DNA of 5,285 bases, from the NCBI GenBank assembly GCA_964348605.1, contig CAYGDC010000025.1:1-5285 (forward strand), given 5' to 3'. The position numbers and the translations under genes were made by a program. The notes below the pieces were generated by a model. It made no database searches. It worked only from the letters and a program-made list of their open reading frames with translations, and had not been told where the DNA came from. How positions within the stretch are numbered: the first letter of the stretch is position 1; each line of letters begins with the position of its first letter. This stretch comes from JALOAR01 sp964348605. GTDB taxonomy: Bacteria; Patescibacteriota; Minisyncoccia; UBA6257; Colwellbacteraceae. This document shows, one piece after another, positions 1 to 5,186 of the stretch.

Positions 1-2
1 GC

Positions 3-89
3 GATATAGTATTAAAGAAAGACGATGACATGAAAGTAATGACAGAGACAAAAATTGCGGAAAACGAAATTTGGGCAGGAATTAGGTAA
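3..89 (+). CDS. Possible 3' end of an upstream gene (28 codons, unidentified)
   Basis: Frame 3 is open from the window edge to a TAA at 87-89 and would encode a tail ending in TKIAENEIWAGIR. The peptide is a mix of acidic, basic and hydrophobic residues with no low-complexity bias, and it stops just before the heptamer repeat array begins, which is where a gene boundary would be expected. Frames 1 and 2 close within the first 30 bases. I do not recognise the protein. Twenty-eight open codons is weak evidence on its own, so this call depends on the sequence left of the window. Confidence 0.3.
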   Translation, partial: DIVLKKDDDMKVMTETKIAENEIWAGIR

Positions 90-103
90 AAAAATCAAAG
101 CGC

Positions 104-215
104 AAAAACCAAAAACCAAAGACCAAAGATTAAAATTACAAATTACAAGCACCAAATTACAAACAACTAACGACATTGGCAGAGAATATAGAATCTGGAA
201 TATAGAATTTAGAAC
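104..215. repeat. Degenerate 7-bp periodic array (16 heptamers)
   Basis: Read in steps of seven from base 104, the sequence is periodic without an indel. The first block (104-166) has heptamers such as AAAAACC, AAAAACC, AAAGACC, AAAGATT, then CAAATTA twice. After two unrelated heptamers (167-180) a second block in the same phase (181-215) runs AGAGAAT, ATAGAAT, CTGGAAT, ATAGAAT, TTAGAAC. The second block contains an 11-nt direct repeat, GAATATAGAAT, at 184-194 and 198-208 (period 14). A 63-codon TTG-started frame crosses the array, but its peptide simply mirrors the repeats, so I do not call a gene. The remaining bases of 1-340 hold a small stem-loop and a promoter, listed separately. Confidence 0.65.
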
Positions 216-220
216 AATAA

Positions 221-239
221 TCTCTCAGTATACGAGAGA
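221..239. repeat. Short stem-loop, 6-bp stem
   Basis: TCTCTC (221-226) pairs with GAGAGA (234-239) around a 7-base loop, directly after the heptamer array. The TCTC/GAGA arms resemble the first hairpin of the double-hairpin units further right, but no second hairpin follows, so it may be a decayed relative or coincidence. No T-run follows on the plus strand, so it is not a convincing terminator. Confidence 0.35.
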
Positions 240-313
240 ATTTTGATTCGATTTTTAAATTAGAATTTTGAAACATCACTTTTGCGGAAAAATCTAAAAG
301 ATTAAAATGGCAC

Positions 314-342
314 TTGATATATTGGTGTCGAGCGTAGATAAT
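314..342 (+). promoter_or_regulatory. Sigma70-type promoter of the phosphoglycerate mutase gene
   Basis: TTGATA (314-319, 5 of 6 to TTGACA) and GATAAT (337-342, 5 of 6 to TATAAT) are separated by exactly 17 bases. The -10 box overlaps the ATG at 341, so a transcript from this promoter would start near 349-351 and could not use that ATG. The next in-frame ATG, at 353, would lie 2-4 nt from the 5' end, implying leaderless translation. A weaker alternative is TTGAAA at 268-273 with TCTAAA at 293-298 (spacer 19). Confidence 0.55.
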
Positions 343-352
343 GACTAATCTA

Positions 353-928
353 ATGGCTAAATTATTTTTATTAAGGCATTTGCAATCTCAGTGGAACTTG
401 GAAAACCGATTTACTGGCTGGACAGACATCCCTTTAAGTGAAGAGGGAGTTGAAAGCGCAAAAGAAGTAGCTAAAAAATTCGCTAATTTAAGAATTGATA
501 AGGCTTATACCTCGTCGCTCACTAGAAATAGAAAAAGCGCTTCTTTGATTTTAGAAAATTTAAATCAAAAAGATGTGCCAATTATTTTTGATAAGGCATT
601 AGATGAAAGAAATTACGGAAAGCTACAAGGATTAAATAAAGATGAAGTAAGAGCTGAATATGGTGAAGAGCAAGTCAGATTATGGCAAAAAAGCTGGGAC
701 CAGCCCCCTCCTGAAGGCGAAAGCTTAAAAGATGTTTATAATCGGATTATTCCTTTCTATCAAGAATATATTGAAAAGGATTTAAATCAAGGAAAAAATA
801 TTTTAGTGGTAACTAGTCATAATAGTTTAAGAGCTCTCATTAAACATATTGAAAAGATATCAGACCAAGAGATAGCTAATTTAGAAATTAAAACAGGGGA
901 ACTTAGGGAGTATGAGATACAAGGATAA
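353..928 (+). CDS. gpmA: 2,3-bisphosphoglycerate-dependent phosphoglycerate mutase, compact form
   Basis: A cytosolic glycolytic enzyme interconverting 3- and 2-phosphoglycerate through a phosphohistidine. Numbering from ATG353 (191 aa), the phospho-acceptor motif is R8-H9, followed by SQWN and NRFTGW as in GpmA. R58 lies in the YTSSLTR segment, E85 in the DERNYGKLQGLNK segment (the family's LNERHYGxLQGLNK), and the second catalytic histidine is H156. It is shorter than E. coli GpmA (about 250 aa): the insertion after the WQKSWDQPPPE region and the C-terminal tail are missing, as in other compact members. Two oddities: the usual RHG reads RHL, and the usual HGNS reads HNS. The frame is also open from ATG341 (195 aa, four extra residues). 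I chose 353 because homologues begin MAKL-like and the promoter -10 overlaps 341. Neither start has a Shine-Dalgarno sequence. The family assignment is firm; activity with the altered glycines is inferred. Confidence 0.9.
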   Translation: MAKLFLLRHLQSQWNLENRFTGWTDIPLSEEGVESAKEVAKKFANLRIDKAYTSSLTRNRKSASLILENLNQKDVPIIFDKALDERNYGKLQGLNKDEVRAEYGEEQVRLWQKSWDQPPPEGESLKDVYNRIIPFYQEYIEKDLNQGKNILVVTSHNSLRALIKHIEKISDQEIANLEIKTGELREYEIQG

Positions 929-981
929 TATAAGAACTTTTATAAGTAGATAAAACCTAAAGACGCTTGCTTTTAATTTAT

Positions 982-1012
982 ATAATACACTTACATCTGT
1001 TGTTTATGTCAA
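982..1012 (-). promoter_or_regulatory. Putative leftward promoter in the convergent gpm/pilin gap
   Basis: On the minus strand a perfect TTGACA (1007-1012) is followed 19 bases later by TATTAT (982-987, 5 of 6) inside an AT-rich stretch. The spacer is longer than the ideal 17. The -35 box lies four bases beyond the pilin stop codon, and the promoter faces the 3' end of gpmA, so it would make RNA antisense to that gene. No minus-strand ORF follows in the window. The rest of the 87-nt gap holds only weak AT stems. Confidence 0.35.
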
Positions 1013-1015
1013 AGC

Positions 1016-2083
1016 CTATCTATTAAAAAGCATGGTCCCTGACCTAACTGACGGCTTGGTAAAAAAAGTGGTGCCTGATGGACCGCTACCAGGCGAAGGT
1101 CCTCCGCACCACATAACAGATAAGAAAAATCTTAAAGTAGTGTTTGTGCCGCTATTTTTACTAATGCTTAAATATGTCCAGTCGTTTGTTCCGCTAATCA
1201 AATTAGTTTGGTGCCAGCCTCCCCAAGCAGTATTTGCAATACCAACCGCTGCTCCACCGACTTCATTAACAGTTCTAACCCATGCGCCGATTGTATAAGT
1301 TGTGTTAGGCAAAACAGGCAAATCTTGAGCATAGTAATTATTACAGAAAGAATTGCTATTTTGGATAATAGCGCTATGATTGCCTTCTCTGCGTACAGGG
1401 TTAGTAACCACCCCTGTTGTCCCACCAGCCCAAATATTCCACCCATCTAGACTGCCTGTAGCAAAATTAGCGTTGTTCAGCACCTCGTGTGTAAATATGC
1501 TTAAGTTTGTCCCAACTTCATAGATATAAGGATCATTGCCTCCGTCACGCGAGACCATATCGCTTGCTCCGCCATTTATGCCATGTCTTTGAGACATGAG
1601 TGGAGTAAAAATTTCCCATCTGTTACCATCAGTCACATAAGCATAATAACTTCCTGAAGCTACGGTATTTATTGGGTCAATAGGTAGTGTTGTCAAAGGA
1701 ATCCTTCCAGTAATAGCGGTGAAATTAACAGGAATCCATCCTGTGCCATTGATATTTCTAAGATTTGCGGTAGTCGCACAACGATAATTCCAGCCAGCAG
1801 GTAAGGGAGGTAAACCTAAGCCAGCGCAATCAGTTGACGCACTAGGAATAGAAACATATACGGTATTTGGAACACCGAGAGATCCGCCTGGCCTATTAGA
1901 CCGAAAGAGATTTAAAACTTGGTGAATTGAGTTAAGGTCATTTAGCTTTACGGCGTCTTCTGCTTGCCTTATCATTTCTACGGGATTCATAATTATCACC
2001 GTTGCCGTAGCAATAGTGGCTAAGATAGTAACAACAGCAAGTAGCTCTACTAGAGTAAATCCTTTATTAAAATTATTTCGCAT
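1016..2083 (-). CDS. Type IV pseudopilin with C-terminal carbohydrate-binding-like domain
   Basis: A 355-aa secreted or membrane-anchored pilin-like protein. Residues 1-8 are a short basic leader ending K7-G8, then FTLVELLAVVTIL: the prepilin peptidase site (cleavage after G8), with the conserved glutamate at E13 (+5 of the mature protein) and one hydrophobic helix to about residue 32. Residues 33-60 (NPVEMIRQAEDAVKLNDLN) continue the amphipathic N-terminal helix. Residues about 61-195 form the globular head, with C86 and C102 a likely disulfide, an LPIDP motif and DGGNDPYIYEVGTNL. Residues about 199-350 look like a separate jelly-roll module of the CBM4/9 kind: VLNNANFATGSLDGWNIW, then a PNTTYTIGAWVR strand and an NDWTYLSI strand, with C247 and C326. 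The module assignment rests on pattern, not a search. The gene starts 4 nt after the trpS stop and is probably on its transcript; only a weak AGG precedes the ATG. Its G+C (sampled lines 45-53%) is above its neighbours. It may be a minor tip pilin; the ligand is unknown. Confidence 0.85.
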   Translation of the reverse strand: MRNNFNKGFTLVELLAVVTILATIATATVIIMNPVEMIRQAEDAVKLNDLNSIHQVLNLFRSNRPGGSLGVPNTVYVSIPSASTDCAGLGLPPLPAGWNYRCATTANLRNINGTGWIPVNFTAITGRIPLTTLPIDPINTVASGSYYAYVTDGNRWEIFTPLMSQRHGINGGASDMVSRDGGNDPYIYEVGTNLSIFTHEVLNNANFATGSLDGWNIWAGGTTGVVTNPVRREGNHSAIIQNSNSFCNNYYAQDLPVLPNTTYTIGAWVRTVNEVGGAAVGIANTAWGGWHQTNLISGTNDWTYLSISKNSGTNTTLRFFLSVMWCGGPSPGSGPSGTTFFTKPSVRSGTMLFNR

Positions 2084-2087
2084 TTGC

Positions 2088-3068
2088 CTATATTAACCCC
2101 ATCTTGATTTTGACTTCGTGTAGGGTTTTAGAAGCGATGGCTCTAGCTTTTTCAGCTCCTTCTCTGAGTACATTTTTAACTTTAGCGGGACTAGAAGCGA
2201 TTTCAGCTCGTTTTTCTTGGAATGCTGTTAAGGCAGCAGAGATAGCCGTTGCCATATTTTCTTTGAATTCTTTGTAGCTTGCTCCTTTGTGGGATTTAAC
2301 AATATCACTTATAGATAAACCAGACATTTCGGAATATATCAGTAGAAGATTAGCGAGAGCAGGCTTGTTTTTTTGATCGTATATAATTTCTGTTCCAGAG
2401 TCGGTTACGGCGGAACGGATTTTTTTTCTAACAATTTCTGGCGAATCAGTGAGATATAGACATCCTTTTGGCAAAGATTTTGACATTTTTTTATCAGGAT
2501 TGTCTAAACTTTTTACTCTTAACCCGTCAACAAAAATACCTGCTGGCTCTGGGAAGGTCGCGCCAAATCTTTTATTGAAAATCCTTGCAATATCGCGGAC
2601 AAGCTCAAGGTGTTGGCGTTGATCTTCTCCAACGGGAACAAAGTTGCCTTTATAAGAGAGAATATCGGCTGCCATAAGAACGGGGTAATTCAAAAGCCCA
2701 GCGGTTGCTGGCTGGCCTTCGTCTATTTTTTCCTTGAACTCAATCATTCCTTGAAGTTGGCCAACAGGAACAATGCAATCAAGCAACCAAGCGAGATTAG
2801 CGTGTTCAAGTACATCAGATTGTGCGAAGAAGGTGGATTTTTCTGGGTCTATTCCTAATGCTAATAAATCAACAGCCATATCAAATATTTCGGCAGTTTT
2901 TTCATTAACTGAATATTTTTGAGTGAGAGTATGATAGTCAGCGATGAAATAATAGCAGTTAAATTTATCTGTTATCTGAAGGGCAACAGATTGTTTAATC
3001 ATTCCTAAATAATTTCCGATTTGAATTTTCCCACTCGGCTTAATCCCGCTTACAACAACTGGTTTCAT
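2088..3068 (-). CDS. trpS: Tryptophanyl-tRNA synthetase
   Basis: A class I aminoacyl-tRNA synthetase that charges tRNA-Trp with tryptophan in the cytosol. It has 326 aa, the normal bacterial length. The N-terminal ATP-binding signature is SGIKPSGKIQIGNYLG (residues 7-22), in which the first histidine of HIGH is glutamine (Q16-I-G-N). TrpRS enzymes vary here; Geobacillus TrpRS has TIGN. It is followed by ADYHTLT (43-49), YPVLMAADIL (128-137, whose D135 matches the tryptophan-binding aspartate), GEDQRQHLELVRDIA (147-161) and the KMSKS loop intact at 194-198 (DKKMSKS). The start ATG is the only one that supplies the full N-terminal fold. No Shine-Dalgarno sequence precedes it, and a promoter lies immediately upstream. 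The pseudopilin gene follows after 4 nt. No T-box or Trp leader is visible in the short upstream space. Confidence 0.97.
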   Translation of the reverse strand: MKPVVVSGIKPSGKIQIGNYLGMIKQSVALQITDKFNCYYFIADYHTLTQKYSVNEKTAEIFDMAVDLLALGIDPEKSTFFAQSDVLEHANLAWLLDCIVPVGQLQGMIEFKEKIDEGQPATAGLLNYPVLMAADILSYKGNFVPVGEDQRQHLELVRDIARIFNKRFGATFPEPAGIFVDGLRVKSLDNPDKKMSKSLPKGCLYLTDSPEIVRKKIRSAVTDSGTEIIYDQKNKPALANLLLIYSEMSGLSISDIVKSHKGASYKEFKENMATAISAALTAFQEKRAEIASSPAKVKNVLREGAEKARAIASKTLHEVKIKMGLI

Positions 3069-3075
3069 GTTGCGT

Positions 3076-3105
3076 ATTTTATCATATAGAACACACAGTT
3101 TTCAA
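3076..3105 (-). promoter_or_regulatory. trpS-pilin operon promoter
   Basis: On the minus strand, TTGAAA (3100-3105) and TAAAAT (3076-3081, 5 of 6) are separated by 18 bases. The -10 box ends seven bases before the trpS ATG, so transcription would begin within about two bases of the start codon. This predicts a leaderless mRNA and agrees with the missing Shine-Dalgarno sequence. Confidence 0.55.
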
Positions 3106-3114
3106 TTTCTAATT

Positions 3115-3135
3115 AAAAACTAAAACGCAAAAACT
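3115..3135 (+). repeat. Three-unit A/C-rich heptamer block
   Basis: AAAAACT, AAAACGC and AAAAACT follow each other in 7-base steps and run directly into the first double-hairpin unit. The style matches the longer array at 104-166 and the block at 5187-5221. AAAACGCAAA (3122-3131) also occurs, inverted, at 5206-5215. Confidence 0.45.
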
Positions 3136-3149
3136 CTCGCTACGCGAGA
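3115..3149 (-). terminator. Possible intrinsic terminator downstream of RNase J
   Basis: Read on the minus strand, the hairpin at 3135-3149 (6-bp stem TCTCGC/GCGAGA, 3-base loop) is followed by GTTTTTGCGTTTTAG, a T-rich but interrupted tract formed by the complement of the heptamer block. It lies about 130 nt past the RNase J stop and just upstream of the trpS promoter, a sensible place to separate the two units. The stem is short for a strong terminator, and the other two copies of the hairpin lack a T-run. Confidence 0.35.
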
Positions 3150-3164
3150 TCTGGCATAGCCAGA
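3135..3164 (+). repeat. Double-hairpin element, copy A
   Basis: Two perfect 15-nt hairpins abut without a spacer: TCTCGC-TAC-GCGAGA (3135-3149), then TCTGGC-ATA-GCCAGA (3150-3164), each with a 6-bp stem and 3-base loop. CAAATTA follows. The same arrangement recurs at 3222-3252 and 5137-5166. Confidence 0.8.
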
Positions 3165-3171
3165 CAAATTA

Positions 3172-3186
3172 TTTCGTTACGCGATA
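3172..3186 (+). repeat. Degenerate single copy of the first hairpin
   Basis: The 15 bases match the first hairpin of copy C (5137-5151) at 13 positions. The two changes leave one T-T mismatch in the stem. No second hairpin follows, so this is probably a decayed or solo half-unit 7 nt after copy A. Confidence 0.5.
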
Positions 3187-3221
3187 AAAGTTTAAAAGTA
3201 AAAAACTTAAAAGCAATAGAT

Positions 3222-3252
3222 TCTCGCTTTTGCGGGACCTCGCATAGCGAGA
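3222..3252 (+). repeat. Double-hairpin element, copy B
   Basis: TCTCGC-TTTT-GCGGGA (3222-3237, one T-G wobble) is directly followed by a 15-nt unit at 3238-3252 with stem CTCGC-ATA-GCGAG (3239-3251). Relative to copy A the second stem has swapped a G-C pair for C-G, keeping it paired. The unit lies 25 nt past the RNase J stop codon. Confidence 0.75.
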
Positions 3253-3277
3253 CAAACAAATTCAAAATTACGATAAA

Positions 3278-5065
3278 TTAAATCTCAATTATTACAGGGA
3301 GGATCATGGGTCGCCGATTAGTCTTTTTATTTACAAATTGCCCAATTTGGTCTCTAAAAAGATTTTTAAGATAGTCAGGATCTAATTGTGATTTATTGGG
3401 TATTTGAGCAACTATATTTTTAATTTTAGTTCTAATATCTTCAAGAATTTTTTGATTTTCTTTGAGATAAATAAATCCTCTAGAAATAATATCAGGATTT
3501 TTTATAAACCGACCATCTTTTCTACTAAGAGTTACGATAATTACAATCATTCCTTCTTGAGAGAGGAGTCTTCTATCACGAATAACGACTTCGCCTACAT
3601 CGCCTACTCCAAGGCCGTCAACCATAACATAAGATGCAGGAATATTTTCATCCGTCATTTTAATAGAATCGTTTTTCATTTGCACAATTTGGCCATTATC
3701 TGGCAAGAAAATATTAGTTTTTGGAATACCGCATTGAACGCCGTTTTGGGCATTCATGGTTCGCATAAAGAGGTATCCGTGAATTGGAATAAAAAAACGC
3801 GGTTTTGTAATAGATAAAATAGTCTTTATCTCTTCTTGAGATGCATGTCCTGTAGAGTGTATGTCTATCATTTTAGTGTGATAAACAAATGCTCCTTGGC
3901 GCACAAGATTGTCTTTAAGTGCCTGAACGCTGCGTTCGTTGCCCGGAATAATAGAAGAAGAAAATATAATAGAATCGCCGGCCTTTATGCGAAGAGTTTT
4001 ATGTTCGCCAGTGACTATTTTCATGAGACTTGCGTTTGATTCTCCTTGAGCGCCAGTTGAAAGAATCAAAAGCTTATTGTCGTTGTACTTTGATGCTTCT
4101 TCAAGAGGAATAACAAGCCCTTTTTTAACTTTAATGTAACCAAGTTGGCGCGCGATTTCAAAGTTTTCTTTAATAGAGCGACCAGAAAAAGCCACTTTTT
4201 TATCAAGTTTTTCAGCTATCTTAATAATTTCACCGATACGATTTAGTAACGTAGAAAATATACCAACTATTATTCTTCCTTCAGCCTTAAGAAATAAGTC
4301 TTCAAGATTCTTTTCTACTATTTTTTCAGAAATTGTCCAACCAGGAGTTTCTGCGTTAGTGCTGTCTAAAAATATTGTATGAATATTTCTCTTACTAAGA
4401 AGAACTAATTCGTCAATATTTTTAGGCCTGCCTTGTTCATCTGCTTCTACCTTAAAGTCTGCAAAAGTCGCCATATTGCCTACGGGCGTTCTAAGAATAA
4501 ATCCAGTTGTGTCTGGAACACTATGAGATACTCCAAAAAATTCTGCTTCAAAATATTTAGAAAGGCGAGTCACATCTTTATCTTTAATAACCCGCACATC
4601 AAGCTTGGGGGCATTTACAAACTCGCTTTGTCTTTTAAGAATCATTTCTTTTGCAAGAGCGGTTGTATAAATTGGAGGATTGCCTATTCTGCTAATTATA
4701 TATGGAATGGCTCCGATATGATCAAAGTGAGCGTGAGTTATGATTATCGCTTTAATATTTTGTTTTTTTGGTTCTAAGTAAGATACATTTGGAATAATAA
4801 AATCTATTCCTGGAGTCTCTTCTTCCGGAAATTGAACGCCTGCATCAACTATGATAATTTCGTCGTTATACTCAAAGAACGACATATTCCGACCAATTTC
4901 TTCTAGTCCCCCTAATGCGGCGAATCGCAAAACTCCTTTTTCTTGAGGACGAGCAGGAGAGGGAACCCCTTTTGCAATTTTGAGATTACGGTTTGGACTT
5001 CGCAGAGACCTTGTTGTTTTTTGGCCGCCTGCATGAGCCAATTTTTGTTCATGTGTGTTTTTCAT
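3278..5065 (-). CDS. rnj: Ribonuclease J (metallo-beta-lactamase/beta-CASP nuclease)
   Basis: A cytosolic zinc-dependent 5'-3' exo/endoribonuclease of RNA maturation and decay. It has 595 aa against about 555 for typical RNase J; the excess is a basic, probably disordered N-terminal extension (residues 1-45). The catalytic domain starts at LRFAALGGLEEIGRNM (46-61). Metal ligands by motif are H111, H113, D115 and H116 (HAHFDH), H181 (SHSVPD), D203 (ADFK) and H429 (IPIHG). The beta-CASP insert carries DSTNAETPG (234-242), STGAQGESNASL (336-347) and KAGDSIIFSSSIIPGNE (361-377). The C-terminal part has MVDGLGVGDVGEVVIRDRR (481-499) and ends in the family's KKTxRRPMILPVI. The usual HGEYR reads HGYLF and the usual FASNIHR reads FSTLLNR, local variation away from the ligands. 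The ATG lacks a Shine-Dalgarno sequence. A TTG at codon 46 follows GGAG by only two bases and would give the standard length; I keep the ATG. The gene lies downstream of a tRNA-Leu on the same strand. Confidence 0.95.
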   Translation of the reverse strand: MKNTHEQKLAHAGGQKTTRSLRSPNRNLKIAKGVPSPARPQEKGVLRFAALGGLEEIGRNMSFFEYNDEIIIVDAGVQFPEEETPGIDFIIPNVSYLEPKKQNIKAIIITHAHFDHIGAIPYIISRIGNPPIYTTALAKEMILKRQSEFVNAPKLDVRVIKDKDVTRLSKYFEAEFFGVSHSVPDTTGFILRTPVGNMATFADFKVEADEQGRPKNIDELVLLSKRNIHTIFLDSTNAETPGWTISEKIVEKNLEDLFLKAEGRIIVGIFSTLLNRIGEIIKIAEKLDKKVAFSGRSIKENFEIARQLGYIKVKKGLVIPLEEASKYNDNKLLILSTGAQGESNASLMKIVTGEHKTLRIKAGDSIIFSSSIIPGNERSVQALKDNLVRQGAFVYHTKMIDIHSTGHASQEEIKTILSITKPRFFIPIHGYLFMRTMNAQNGVQCGIPKTNIFLPDNGQIVQMKNDSIKMTDENIPASYVMVDGLGVGDVGEVVIRDRRLLSQEGMIVIIVTLSRKDGRFIKNPDIISRGFIYLKENQKILEDIRTKIKNIVAQIPNKSQLDPDYLKNLFRDQIGQFVNKKTNRRPMILPVIIEI

Positions 5066-5072
5066 TGTTTTT

Positions 5073-5078
5073 ATTAAA
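5073..5078 (-). promoter_or_regulatory. Candidate -10 box for RNase J
   Basis: TTTAAT on the minus strand ends seven bases before the RNase J ATG, the same geometry as at trpS. TATTTT at 5076-5081 is an overlapping alternative. No good -35 is found at the expected distance, so this is a weak call supported mainly by analogy with the other two genes. Confidence 0.25.
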
Positions 5079-5136
5079 ATAGTTTAAAGGCTTAAAATAT
5101 TAGTAAGCTTTAATTTTAGATTCTATAACCTAGATT

Positions 5137-5166
5137 TCTCGTTACGCGAGACTTGGCGAAGCTAGA
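5137..5166 (+). repeat. Double-hairpin element, copy C
   Basis: TCTCGT-TAC-GCGAGA (5137-5151, one T-G closing pair) is directly followed by a 15-nt unit at 5152-5166 with stem TTGGC-GAA-GCTAG (5153-5165, two wobble pairs). Order, orientation, unit length and zero spacing match copies A and B, almost 2 kb away. It lies between the tRNA-Leu and RNase J; no T-run follows on either side. Confidence 0.75.
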
Positions 5167-5186
5167 TTATATTATTTTGAAAGTTA

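Noticed and set aside
55..246. 63-codon plus-strand frame starting TTG
   Set aside because: Most of it is a translation of the heptamer array; the peptide is K/Q/T/N-rich repeat text, with no ribosome site or recognisable domain.
929..944. Stem-loop after gpmA (TATAA/TTATA) as a terminator
   Set aside because: It is a five-pair A-T stem with no G-C pairs and no clear T-run, too weak to call.
981..986. Perfect TATAAT on the plus strand
   Set aside because: No -35 lies at a workable distance, and it would only read antisense into the pilin gene; it overlaps the better-supported minus-strand promoter.
1032..1450. Overlapping short frames on both strands inside the pilin gene (1032-1298 +, 1198-1446 -, 1208-1450 +)
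   Set aside because: They lie wholly within the pseudopilin CDS, whose frame is supported by a full pilin signature and domain order; the shadows show no family features.
2610..2858. 82-codon plus-strand frame antisense to trpS
   Set aside because: It lies within a full-length conserved trpS; the peptide is unremarkable.
2088..3068. Loss of the HIGH histidine in TrpRS as a sign of inactivity
   Set aside because: TrpRS enzymes naturally vary at this position (TIGN in Geobacillus), and KMSKS and the other motifs are intact.
3188..3208. Inverted repeat AAGTTT/AAACTT between hairpin copies
   Set aside because: It is an AT-rich 6-bp stem with a 9-base loop, easily expected by chance in this composition.
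3115..3252. CRISPR-like repeat spacing
   Set aside because: The repeats are hairpin pairs of differing sequence at irregular spacing, without uniform spacers or nearby cas genes.
3404..4777. Three plus-strand frames antisense to RNase J (3404-3817, 3836-4039, 4433-4777)
   Set aside because: They are complementary shadows of a conserved gene; Asn/Phe/Tyr/Arg-rich, as expected from the reverse of an AT-rich CDS.
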